Positions 35,194 through 47,406 of a stretch of 64,000 bases of DNA are shown here, piece by piece. The notes beneath the pieces were generated by a model, which worked only from the letters and a program-made list of their open reading frames with translations, was not told the DNA's origin and did no database searches. This DNA comes from Myrmaecium sp. VS I D KN 1. Its lineage: Eukaryota; Ascomycota; Dothideomycetes; Valsariales; Valsariaceae. Made by a program: the position numbers and the translations under genes. The stretch is taken from assembly GCA_019775845.1 (NCBI GenBank), contig JADQAV010000029.1, forward strand, positions 61,061 to 125,060, in the 5' to 3' direction. Numbering within the stretch: position 1 is the stretch's first letter; every line of letters begins with the position of its first letter.

Positions 35194-36469
35194 ATAGACG
35201 CGGACCGTCCTCCTTCACCACCGTTGCAGCTCGTACACACTTGTACACGTACGCACTTCACCTTGGCATCCGCCGAGGGGGAAGGGGCTTCTCTCAATCT
35301 TCATTCGGGCCGCCTCGTTCAATGATACCCCTTTTTCTCTTTCTCTTAGAACATTGCTCTACCTCTCTTTTGTTCCATTGCATCTTGCAGTTCCCTTTCC
35401 TGCCTTCCTGCCTGCATCTACATGTACTTGTACTTTTTTCCTCTGTATAAATAGCTTATATATAGCACTGTAGCGAGCGAATCAAGCCTCTATCCATTCA
35501 AAGAAGCAAAAAACGAAGAAGGTTGCATATTGAATTCAATCGTAAAAGCTACTAGACGACGTGTACCCATCTAGACCATTCAAATCCAATCCACTTTATA
35601 AGTACAGAACAACCATACTTCAAAAAAGAAGAAGATCAAACTGAACCACCCTTCTCTCTTCTGTAAATGGAAAAAGAACCCCTCCTGTCCAACCCGCGAC
35701 CCCGCCCTCGCCCTTCACCCTTGACCCTCCGCCCTCCGCCCTCCGCCCTCATCCCTCATCCCTCATCCCTCATCCCTCCGCCCTAAGCCCTACCCAAATA
35801 TGCACGTATCAAAACCAGCAAAGCACCACAAACACCAGCAAGAAGCAAAACCGCCACAACGGGGTATCAGACATCCTATTCCATCCCATCCCATCCCATC
35901 TCTTGCCCCTCCTTCTCCCCTCGCCTTCTCACCTCACACGGCGCAGGGACGGGGGACGCGACGAGCCTACGTAACGTGGATTGCGTGCTGAGAGCTCGTG
36001 GGGGGTAGTTGCGGTAGCTGGAGGGAGAGGGAGAGGGAGAGGGGAAGACTGGGGATGAGAGGGGGAGAGAGGCAGAGGGAAAGACCGGGAGAGCCCGGGT
36101 GGTGGGAAGTGTTGGATGAAGGTTATTACGGAGGTGGGAAGAAGACAATACCATAAGGGACCATGGGTTCAAGACAATGGATCGGCGTACGAAGATCAAG
36201 GCAAGAATATAAAAAAAAAGGGAAAAAGGCAGAAGAAGACTCAGAATCGGCTATAGAGGAAGAACAAGATGTCTTTCGCTCTTCCTCCGCTCGCTCATCT
36301 CCCAAACGCTCAGCAAACAAAAACGGCCAAACACACTCCTCGCAAAAACGAAAAAGATGGTGCTTTAAATATGTACAATCCACCCCACCCCTTCTACCGC
36401 CCCCATCCACCAACCCTACTACCTGCTCTCCTCTCTCAAGCTCCATGAGATCCCAACTCCAACAATCCT
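35194..36469. other. Intergenic between convergent ARE and ARPC5 genes
   Basis: Holds both 3' untranslated regions. It contains the CCCTNNN heptamer array at 35711-35794, a short CCCAT/CATCC run near 35880-35900, and purine-rich plus-strand sequence at 36010-36350. No gene was supported. Confidence 0.55.
35711..35794. repeat. Degenerate heptamer array CCCTNNN, 12 units
   Basis: Twelve consecutive 7-nt units all starting CCCT: units end in TCA, TGA, CCG three times, CAT four times, CCG, AAG and ACC. The fixed CCCT with variable last three bases is unlike an ordinary microsatellite and loosely resembles decayed telomere-type sequence on the C-rich strand. Confidence 0.85.
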
Positions 36470-37551
36470 CTAAACCGTCCTCCGGTCCCCAAGCACCCTC
36501 ACAATAGATCCCAATCCCGCAATCTCAACCAGCTTCTCATGCCAGCTGAGGAGCACGCTCATGGCCTGGCCACCACTCTCGCCCGTGGAGCGGGTGTGGA
36601 TCTGGGAGAAGCCGCCGGTGGGTTGCGGGGTGAGGCCGCTGGCCTTGCCGCCGGCCGAGGCCGGGTTCGTGGGGGCGGCCATGCCCTTGTAGCTGTGGTT
36701 ACGGAGCGGGTGAGTCAGTGGGTGAGCGTTCCCTTTGGAGGGGGGGAAGGGAAATGATAGGGAGCGATGCGCGCGAGCGGGCGTGGCGGAGGAAACGTAC
36801 ATGTACTTCATCAGGGTGTCGCAGAGCTCCGAGCCGCCGTCCGAGTTGTAGATGCGGGTGAGGAGAGGCGTCATCTCGGACTGGCGGATCGATTGGAGGA
36901 TCTCGGTGACGGTTTGAAGATGGAGCTCCTACGGCATGGCATGGTTAGCGTGCGGAAAGGTTGGGCTGAGGTGCGTTGACGTTGGACCCGGTGCGGGTGC
37001 GAGGGTTGAAGAAAAAAAAGGACGGCGGAAGGAACAGTCGTGCAGAACAGTCGTGCAGAAGGCAGGGATGAGTGTTGAAGCCATTGACCAACGAAGAGCC
37101 CCGGTAAAAAAAAAGAAGCCGGAAGGCAAGGGCGGATGCAAAGCATTGCCATGACATGTTTGACATGTCATGCTCAACATCCTAACCCTTCACTCGCAGG
37201 ACGAGCATCCCCGGTCTCTGGCCCTTGTATCTCGTTCCCCGGTCTGCAGCAAGGCCCAATTCCTCTTGGGCATCGCACGAGAACTAAAGGATGACTTGCC
37301 TTTCCTTTCTCATCCCCACCGTAGGGGGCATTCTCCAGTGCAGACCTCAGAGCGCCTTCGTGGTCTCCTCCTCTTAGCTGCTGCCGTATCGCGGTCGCCA
37401 TCTGCTGGATCTGTGCGGTGTCCACAGGCGCCACGGTGGGGACGAGCGTGGACATGTCGAAGTTGGCAGGACTATCCGGGTCTAGAGCATCGATGTTGAT
37501 GGTGCGCCAGTTGCCCGTCATGGCGCTTGTTGAGGCGGTGCCGAGAGACAT
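36470..37551 (-). CDS. arc15: Arp2/3 complex subunit 5 (ARPC5, p16)
   Basis: Predicted exons are 37551-37300, 36928-36801 and 36692-36470, giving 200 aa. Conserved segments: NWRTINIDALDPDS, the helix region TAIRQQLRGGDHEGALRSALENAPYGGDEKGK, ELHLQTVTEILQSIRQSEM at the start of exon 2, LCDTLMKYIYKGMA across intron 2, and the terminal VLLSWHEKLVEIAGLGSIVRVLGDRRTV, which fits ARPC5. The subunit belongs to the Arp2/3 complex that nucleates branched actin at endocytic patches. Intron 1 (about 371 nt) has no usable GT donor: the exon ends AAAG and the intron begins GCAAGT, the classical form of a GC-AG intron. Intron 2 is GTACGT...CAG. Confidence 0.92.
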
Positions 37552-39396
37552 GGTTGTCGCTGGTACTTTCTGCTTGCTGTCGCTGTGTGTGTGTGTATGT
37601 GTAGCGGTACGGTTGGTTGACGGAGGAAGGGTGCGTGATGGAGTTCTTCGGTCGGGCGATATGTGGGACGTTTGACGGTTGCGGCGGGGTAGGAGGCCGC
37701 TGGCAAGGTAGCGGTGGTGTCAAGGTCGGATGGAGTAAGGTGCTGCGAGCAGAGTGGAGGTCGGTGATGTGGCTGTCGGCCTAACTGCCGCTTTGGAGGG
37801 TTGGAGTCGGGGAGGACAGGTGTGATGAGGTAGTGAATGTCGTTGCTGTCGCTGCTCTCGCCGCCCGTCGGAAAGGCGTTGCTTGCGTTGCTTTTAAGCG
37901 TCGCAGTGGTGGATCAGGTCGAGGACGGATGAGGTCGATGGTGTTGGTGTTGGGCTGGCGGTGATGGTGTGGGGGTGCCTGGCTAACGTCCTTTCCAGGG
38001 GAGCTACTATTTACCTACGCGGAGGAAAGGTGAGGTCGGTTGACGCCAGGTTTTGGGGCCTGAGGCATCAGCAGCCACCACTACTCCTGGACACGGCGGA
38101 GAAGGCTGCCAAGACGTTCTCTCGCCTCCGAGAACGGCGGTGATTGTTACTTCGCTCCGCGACTGGCTCCTCCCGTCTGATCAAGGGCAAGGGCAAGAGC
38201 AGGGGCAAGGGCAGGCTGTACATAGGAGATCTCGGGCCGCCGCGGTCACACAAGCAAGGGCTCTCTGCCCTCAGAGGTGCGCGGATTCGGCACTTTTTCT
38301 CGCAAATCATATCAAACCCTCATAAGACCTGGCCGCTGGGTGCGGACGCTCCAGATCTGGACACCTCGGATGGACGGCCGGCCGCCACTGCAGCACATCC
38401 GGGGTGCCGTGTGTGACGGTGTCGCAAAGTCAGTCCACTTTGCACCTTCTCTTTCGGACAGTGGGACCTGAATAGAGGCCGCTTGTCTGGAGGAGACGAG
38501 GTTGAGGAGCTGGAATCGAGGTGAATACTGTAGATGGAAGCAATACGGTCCTTGGTAGCACATCCTCGAGGCTGGTCGACCGGAGCAAACGGATTGCCAA
38601 ACGCTACACTGAGTCTCAAGGGATTTTGAAGAATGCACCGAGCAGATAAACGCGCAGCAAAATGCCAAATGAAGAAAGCCTCGTTGTAACAGCAAATAAC
38701 GACTATAGCCGCAAAACAGCCTTGTGATGGGAACGCCTTTTCTCTGCGTCGCCTCCGTACCCGACGCGATACCCAGAGCCCCCGGTCCCCAGCCCAAAGC
38801 CCAGCTGTTGTACAAACAAGGAGAACAAGATAAAAAAACCAAATCCAAGCTCCTTCACGCGGCGCGAACCACAGAGCCTGGGCGCAAATCTAACCATGAA
38901 ACCGAAAGAAAATGAAGGAAATCCGTTCCCAAATCTTCCAACCTCCAACCAAAGCCTGAGCTAGCCCAATTCTATTAGGGAGAACGCCGAACTTTTCGAA
39001 AACCATAGTGGGGTGTAAGGAAATATAGCCGTGGTGAATCAAGCCGTAATGTTGTTGTACAGTCGCTTGTCGAAGGCGCGCTCGTAAAACAAAGTAATCG
39101 CGAATGGGGGTATTAAGCGATGCTGAAGCAGACAAATATTACAAGGATACCGAGGTCGAAAATTGGATGTCAAGAAGAAAAGAGCGGAGTGGCAGAGATG
39201 ACGCAGGGCTGGATCGCAAAGGGCTACAGCACGTAATATTAGCAATTGCGGCCTCGAAGGTAGACTGCAGCTTGAACATACCAAGTTGATTAGGCGAGCC
39301 CTCCATATTCAGTTGAAAATGCCGGCCATACACTGCTACACCCGCGAGCATCGACTGTCGAACATGGCGACTTGATCATTGAAGGGCGTGAGGTCA
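37552..39396. other. Intergenic upstream of ARPC5
   Basis: About 1.8 kb with no gene I could support. It should hold the ARPC5 promoter. The 37560-37610 part has a short GT-repeat. The stretch 38600-39350 is less GC-rich than its surroundings and shows no long open frame on either strand. Confidence 0.5.
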
Positions 39397-39780
39397 TTAT
39401 CGCCTTTTCGGGGGCTTCGGCGGCGGCTTCGGAGTGCCGGTTGTATCGTAGGCTCCGCGACCCATGTTGTTGGATTCGAGCTCTCTGATGATCATGGTGA
39501 CGGGTGATGGCTGTTTATATAAAATTAGCCGGCGGTTGACGGACGGAGATTGCCAGCTAAGCTGACCGCATAGCTGCGAATTGATGCGAGCTTGGGAGCT
39601 TGACTCACAGTAACGAAGAGGGTGTCGCGGTCCGAGCAGGTCAACGTGAGCGGAGCTGAGAGCTGGAAGGCCGGAGGACGAATGGAAAGCTCGTGGACCT
39701 CGGGCTCAGCTGTGTGGAGCTCTGAATTGTCGTGGTGCAGCGGATGGCTCGGGTTGTGTACGGCGAAAGGTATGCAGAAG
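39397..39780 (-). CDS. Possible small spliced gene, 5' end not found
   Basis: Two segments look coding and join in phase: an exon ending at 39609 (protein ...EPEVHELSIRPPAFQLSAPLTLTCSDRDTLFVT) and a final exon 39510-39397 (PSPVTMIIRELESNNMGRGAYDTT...KPPPKPPKRR, then stop). The intron between them is GTGAGT...AAACAG with a CTAAT branch-point-like site, about 99 nt. The upstream frame stays open beyond 39780 but has no ATG, so at least one more 5' exon is needed; the upper limit given is arbitrary. I do not recognise the family. A strong donor, an in-phase acceptor and unbiased amino-acid composition argue for a real gene; the lack of a start argues for caution. Confidence 0.4.
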
Positions 39781-42700
39781 AACTGACTAGCCGGTAGGAG
39801 TCTTCGTGGCGGACAATAGGCGGAATGATTAGAGCAGTGGGAGGTAGGCTGGTATGTATGGGAAGGTAAGCCACTGAGTGAGGTCGGAACTCGAGCAACG
39901 AAGGAATGACAGCACGCCTCAGCTGGGGGAGCGAAAGGAGATATAAGTAGAGGAAACGACAGAGGTGGTGCAAAACGACTTGGAGAGCTCAGGCAGTCCT
40001 CCTTTTTATTCACACGTCCAGAGGTGCACTGGGAAGGACGTGTTCCTAGCTTGGCTCAACCGAGACAAGTGAAATGAGTTGCAGTGAATGAAGCAAAGGC
40101 AACATGACGTGCCGGCTCGTCGGGCTGTTTCAAGAGCGCGACCCTGGCCGCCCGCCATCCGCCATCCGCCATCCTCTGCTCCGTCGAGCCTTGATTGAGA
40201 GGAAAATTGTCGGATCGACGAGCAACGGGGAGGGCCAAGCGGCCAAGGGGGGAGGCCAGAGGGGACGCAGCGCTGGACAGGGGGCACCCTGGGCGTCCTG
40301 GACATCCTGGCCGGGCGTCGTTTAGGGTGGTTAGGGCGGCATCCCGGCGGAATGGGCTGCGCTTGCCGGTACCTGCACCACTTCTCACGCTAAGCCCGTG
40401 CCCCGACGCCCGCTCACGGAGGGCTGCACAAGCGCGAAGGGGGGGACGGAGAAGAGCAAGAGACAGTGTGAGAGGGGAGACAGCCTGGAGAGAGAGAGAG
40501 AGAGAGACGGAGAACAAGAGAGAGGCAGACCAGGACAGGCAGCTCTAGAGGCAGAGAGGCAGAAACGTCCCGGCCTGGGCGTGGCTTGGCCCCAAAAATT
40601 CACCCACACAACCCACACCATCCCGCCATCCGTCATCCGCCATCCACCTCCCTCCCACGCCCGCGGCCGGTCCAACGCCCACTCCCCTCCCAACAAGGCC
40701 GGCTCGCCCTGCAAATCCACGATACGATGTGCTGCTGCTGCTGCTGCTGCTGATGGGACTACAACGGGACCATTCGACGTGTCCGTTCCAGCACCGACCT
40801 GAACAATTGCACAGCTCCGTACAGTTCCATCCACTTCACTCGCTCATGATCTGACATCACTCCGTTCGCTGCTGGCCCTCCGTCCGACCTCTGACTCTGA
40901 TACTCTGACGCTTGTTCATAGCCGTCTCGCGTGCGGAAGGTGCCCGGCCACCCGTCCTGACGAGACAGAAGGGGCTTTTCTGAGGCGTCCACTCGCTCCT
41001 CCCGCTGCAAGACAGATGGCCACTCCCAATGCTACAGTGCTCATCCGCTGCTCTCTCTCTCCCCATCTCGCGTCTGCCGTCCGATTTGGGCGGAGGCACT
41101 GCCACATCTCGTCTGACTGAGGAAGATGGGGACGCTGCTGGGCGACCATCCCTTTCGCCAAGGACGTGCAGGTGTGCACAACTTGTTGATGACACCCGCC
41201 CTTGCCCCTGGCACCTCGCTTTATCCCCGCTGCCCTAGCGACCGGACGGTTGACTCGTCCAGCCGCTAGAAGGACGCCAGAATCCCTAGAAGCAGCCCCC
41301 TTTTAAGCGGAATTGCTTCCCCGACGGCCCTCGCTCAACCTCATCCCTACGCCCTACTTGGCCTCGTCAAGCATCATCCGTCTCCCGGGGCACTGGGTAG
41401 GCTCACATCGTCCCAATACTACAAGAATAGGCACAGTGATAGGCAGCGGCAGGGCATTCGTGTCCTTCGTCTCGATGATACTAGCATCATCAGGTGGATT
41501 CGCGTCGACTTGTCCATCAGACGAGCTCTCATCCCTTTCCACTCGCTTCAATCGCCTGCAAAGGTCTGGACGTGGTGAGGATTCGGAACGATGATCCTGA
41601 ACCCCCTACCCAGGCAGCAGAGGCACAATTGTGACGAGTACGAAACCCACATCCGATCCAGCCAGATCGCTGACTTCCACGTGTGCACGGCGATTCGAAA
41701 GGACACTGTTAAACCCGCAGCGGCCACGGTTACCCACACAGAGGGCGCCCACTTTCCACCCCCTTCCCGGTCCCGGGCCAAGCAAAAGATGGGACTGACA
41801 ACGTCGTGATGATCCCATCCCTGATGAGGGCCACTGACGATCACGTTCACTGGCTTTTCCTCTCTCTCTCCTGCTCTCTGCGTGCGGCTTACGCCGTTGG
41901 CATTGCCGCGGGAGTGCTGCTGGGTGAAAAGGGGGAAGCCACCGGGGCTTAGCCGACACCGGGCATTGACCATCTCATCCGCGACCGCTTTGCCTTACTC
42001 GCCAAACCCACTCCTTACCCCTGTCGCCTTCCTTTGATTCTGCTGGGTCTTCTGGAAGCTTTTAGAGCGCGCTTTGGACATCCTTTACTTGTAGCTCCGG
42101 CCTTCTTGGTGCCGGATGATGCGTTCGCGCGTCCGGTATGATCAAACCGCGATCTCGCACCTTCTTCACGGACGTTTCACATGTTGCACCCGTGGGTAGG
42201 GCATTGTAGTGGATTGACGAGAGACTGCTGAGCGAAAAGGGGGAATGGCGCCGGGTGAGGGCTGGATAGCATGTCTCCGTTTTCAGCCCTGAAGCACCTC
42301 CGATCGGGGTCCCTTAGACACCACCGATTGACCGAGAAGAGAAGTCATTTTTGCGAGAAGAATGCGTGTCACACCTCGCCGACGTCTCTCTTTGATCAAT
42401 GGCAGATGGACCCATGTTTCCGCTTGCTTTTCTTGGTCCATTGCGCGAATCATACCCCTGATGAGCGATGAGACTCTCGAACAAGCTCCAGTCCTGACAG
42501 CTCTCTAGACGAGAGATCAATGCAAGCCTCCCGAGCTTCGGGCCCAGGGTCGGGAGTTTTGTGTAGCCTTTCCGGCCCACCTGTTTGCATCCTGTGGTGG
42601 ACGCTTGCACATCCGGTACCTATACCCGTCTCCTGCAGGCACCGATTTGGTCCCTTGTACCTGGTTCCGGCTGTGCTGCCAGGGCGTACAAGGAGATTTT

Positions 42701-45700
42701 TTGACATTCCGCTTTCCATTCGTGGCAGCAGTCGACGAAAGAAAGGACGGTATCCACTGGGCCGAAGCATCCCTAGTCTACGACTCTGCGGTTACAGCTC
42801 GGGTGCTCATCGGCGCTGCGTCGCAGGAGACAGGTCAGAAACCGGTTGAACCTCGAAGTGATACGCTCTAACAAGGTCGCATACGATATGTGGTCCACTA
42901 TTGAGCCGCTGCATCTTCCAGGCCGCGGCGAGAGCTGAATGCCAGAAACCTAGTGCAGGCGTTTTATGGCAGGGTTTAACAATAGAAGGTCTCTAATGGG
43001 ACAGAATCATTGTTTGGCACATCAACGTGTCCTCAGATGATACAACAGGCTTCCAAATTTATGATTTTGCTTCAGGTGACAGCCGTCAATGCAAACCATA
43101 CAAACGAAAGTGCATAACAAATGTCTGCACTCGCACAGCAGCTTGCCTGCGAGACACCAGGACTTCCCTGCAGGCTTCGACATCGGTTTGCAGCGTCAGC
43201 TCCTCAAGACCCGACGGTGTGACTGCGACATTTACCTCCGGTTTTGCAGCTTAGTTTCAGCGGGTGATCTGGCGTCCGCTGCCCGCCAAAGGCAGGCAAT
43301 GCAGGATCGGCGTCCCAAGATCTAGCCTTACAGAACCTGTTGTTCCCTGCACCCTGCCTCCCTGTCTCAACAAGAGAACAAAAAAACAAACATATCAAAC
43401 AATCATGCTCGCCCTGTAATCAAATCGTCGCGACGGCTGTCCATGTCCCATAGCAGCGACGAATCGATGTGCGGTGGTTGACTTTGCCGCATGTCACCGG
43501 ATCGCTTGGTTGGTCGCCCTCCCCACCGCGGGAAGGCGTTCGTCGGGAAGGGATGGCGTTCGTCTGAATTCCGGGGGTAGAGTCCCCCACCCGCCGCCCC
43601 TAACCGCATTTCAACCACCTGCATCTCTCAACTGAACACAACCAAACAAACACCACTTCACGGAAAAAGAAACGACAGAAGCAGCCAGAACGGTGATATT
43701 CCATCCTTCCGATACACGCATCCCTGCGGGGAACAGCGGAAGTTCTGCAGCATGACACAGCACCGCAAGGCGATCCCGGTGTCCGTCCCCTGGCAGGATT
43801 TTCCAAACCGACCCAACCCAAGGCGATGGCTCGCGACGAAGCAGCGCCTGCGCCCACCTTGCGCCCTGTCGGTCGGTCTATCGGTCGTTTGCATGGTGTC
43901 CTTCGGAAGAAGGGCGATTACCGTGCGATCGGCTCACCAATTCCTGCAAGATTGGTGGGTGGTGTGGAATGGGGGATAAAGGGGGGAACGTCGATTCGCC
44001 CATCAGCCCTGCCATCCCCCCTTCCCGGCACTGCCTCCCCTTTCTTGCGATTCGGCGCCCCCTTGGCTGACCCTCCGACACGTGGAAAATGATAACTTGA
44101 GATAAGTGCGGTGGAGCCTCATCATCCTCCTTTTCCTTTTTTCCATCCGTTTTGCCCTGGGTTCCAAACTCCACGTCCGCCCCTCGCCAAGAAGGTTGCC
44201 TCCGGGCCAGCAACCGTTTGTTTGGGCTTCTCACTCGGGAGCGGGCTGGCTGCGGACGCGGACGTGGGATGGAGATCATCTCATCCCAGCCCTGCCTAAC
44301 TCCTCTGGGCGAATGGTGTCTGATTTGCATTTTGCATTGGTTGGTTCGATACCGAAGAAACCCCCTCCCCCCTTTCTTATCGTCATGATCTTTTTCCTGT
44401 TCCTGGTTGTCTGTGCATGCTTCCTTTTTGTCATCCGGGGATATCTCTCGGAAATACTACGCTTGAATATGGTTTCGTCAAGTAGTCTGCTGCTTCAACG
44501 GTCATGACGGACTTCGACGCCGCTGCTTTTCACTCGTCACGCGGGATGGGCGAGAGGTCATGAGACTCAGAGGCGACAGCAATCCCTCGCTGCGTTGGGC
44601 GATATAGTTGGACGATAGGTCGTGTCGCGTCACTGCTTGCCCGACACGTTCTCTGGCCGTTCATCCCTTCGTTCATCACCTCTACCCCGGAGAGTACGAA
44701 CAGAAAGCTGTCCAGGGGACCAGAAAAGCAAAATCCACGTCATATCCCCTCTTACTCGCGAACAACCTCAACCGTGCCGTCCCCAACACGATTTATCCAG
44801 GAAAAGGAAACAAGGCTCCGGCGGCGTGGATGCACTAAGAACAGCAGCAGCAGCCAACCGCCGCATTAGACTTTCCAGATATCAAAAGTCCACCTGGCAA
44901 CAGAAGCAAGCAGAAGAAAAAGGATCCCGACGGGCCAGGGCAGGTGAAAGTGAGCGGAATTGGATCCACCAGTTCCATCCTCGCGTATACAACGCCCGCG
45001 GCTGCGCCGCCTCCGCCTCCCGCGCATCCCCGGCCAGCCACCAAATCCTCTTCATATCTCCCCTCCTCGCCCCGGGAAATGGCCTGCCAATCCGTTCCAC
45101 CTCCGCCATCTGGGGTCCACGCGTCGTACCGGGAGGAGAAAGACGGCGTATCAACTTCGCTGGCACTACTTGATCACTCACATATGTTCGCTTGCCAATC
45201 ACCTGCACTGCTAACTTTAGCTCCTCCCCCCTCCCCCCTCGCCATCTTCCTCTTCCTCTTCTGCGCCATCCCCCATCCTTGGAAACACGCCCGGATATGC
45301 AAGCCGCTCCGATACGATATGCAAGTTCCTGCGCAGCCGATGGGCTGGAACGTTTACCTTGTTTGGGGGCTTTGCTTTTCTGTTTTTCAGCCGGCGCTGC
45401 ACGACTTTGTTTTTTTCTTTCAGCTTTTGATTACTCTTTCTCACCTCGCATCCTGCTTTTTCTTGATGATGCAGCTGTTTACGCTCTTCTCTCCGTCCCT
45501 CTGGCTATCGTTCCCCCCTTCTTCTTCTTTCTCCACTCGCAAACCAACGCTTATGCCGGCCTTTTATGCCGTGCATATCGCATGGCATCGCGTCGCATCG
45601 CGTCCCCCAAACTCGCGGACTCGTCCGATCGACCTCTCGTGCATCTCTCTCTCTCTTTCCCTGCATCATGCGAGCGACTCGGCGGCCACCGCCCACGAAT

Positions 45701-47373
45701 CGATTGACCGCGTTTGATTCTAGGCTTTCACGATCGGCATCCATATGTGGGTGGAACCCGGAACCCCGGGGCCTGAAATCGTGGACGGGAGTGGGCCGTT
45801 TTGCTCCTTGGGGTGCAGCAGCATTAGCCCCGCGATCTACCTTGGGCGGGTCGCCACCCAGGCCGGGGAGTCATTCCATGATGCGAATAAAGCGATGAGA
45901 GCAACCAGAAGACGACAGGGGCAAGAGGATGTTATCTGGATGGAGATGCCCGGCTGGCTCTCATCTTCCCCTCCCCAGCTCCTGCTCGTTTCTGTTCGTG
46001 ATGCTGCGAACCTATCGCGCGTCTGATGCGCTCGAGGTGAGTCATCGCTCCTGCATCTCTGCGACAGCTGCTCTATCCAATGGTTCATGCACAGCATACT
46101 TCGTACATAGCGGGTCCGATCTTGAAGGCTGCAGCGGTTCGTGAAATGGACTGGACTTGGAACGCCGTCCAATCTTTCTTGCAATTTTCCTCTCCGCTTC
46201 CTGTTTTGCTTCTGTTTCGTCACCGCTGATGTTTCTTCCCTTTCGTGCTGTCCATTCTTCTCTTGTTTTTTCGCGTCGTGCAGATCCTCCGCTTCTTTCT
46301 CTTTCTTCTCCCTCTCATTCGACCTCGTTACTGGACGTTGACGTGCGGCGGGGTAAAGTGCATGAAACTTCTACCGCCCTCCGCAAAAGAGGTAGGAAAG
46401 ATGCCGCAGCGTCGGAGGTCAGAAAGGTAGTTTACGAGACGAGGAACCCTGCCCCTCTTAGAAAAGTATGAGGAGTAGTCGTGTGCCAAGGGTCGTTCGT
46501 TCATCATCTCTTCTTTTTCTGAATTTCTTGCATCTGTATATACTGTATCAAAACGAAGATCACACGTCGCCTCCACCTACCCCTTTGTCCTACGAGCTCC
46601 GTGAGGGGCTTGGACATCCTGTCTGTCATGCTCTGTTTTCCCGCCTCGTCCCCTTTCGATTCATGCATCGGCAACCGCTCCGATCCCCGCTCCGAAAGAA
46701 CGGACTTGGTGATTTTTGCCCGGGTTAGTCCAGTCCTTGCGCCCTTCGTCCGGTGCGTACGGAAGATGTACATTGCGGTGCTAGCAGAGAGCAGTAGCTG
46801 CTGCTGCTGCAGGGTGAAGGGGCAAGGGGGGAGGGAGAACGTGAAGACTTCCTTTGTTGTTTCTCCCTTTTAAAAAAAAGAAGGAGAGGACTAGATCAAT
46901 TCAATATTCTATCCTACTTTAGCCATCTGTCTATCTGTCCTTCCACCGTCTACTGTCGGAGGCATCTCTGTATTCTCTCTCGTGCCATTTTTCATTTTCA
47001 TCTTCATATTTATAATCTATCTTTCCATTTTTCTGTTCCATCTTTTTTCTTCTTTGCCCTCCTTTTTTCCTCGTTTTTTTCTTTCTCTCCTACCAAACAA
47101 TCCCTATCTCGGCTCCTCGTCATGAGTGAATGAGGGAAAGGAAATTTCTCGGGAAGGGGCAAAGCGAGCAGGAATGAACACCGGGTTTCCGATCGACCGC
47201 AGCAGAAGATCCAAGGGTCAGGGGAAGATACGATTTCCTCACTTAGCATATCCGGACGAGTAGTTCAGTTTATTTGAACCTCACTTGAGCTTATTTTACT
47301 GCGTATCCTCACCCTCATCCTCTCTCCTCTCTCCTCTCTCCTCTCTCACCTCCCTTGCCCCCCCCCCCCGCCT

Positions 47374-47406
<33 letters not shown>

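Noticed and set aside
44335-44360. A GGTTCGATACC string resembling a tRNA B box
   Set aside because: No A box or cloverleaf-forming arms were found at the proper distance upstream.
44944-45717. A 257-codon plus-strand frame with hydrophobic stretches
   Set aside because: The hydrophobic parts come from pyrimidine-rich DNA (Phe, Leu, Ser), it lacks a proper ATG start, and neighbouring frames look similar.
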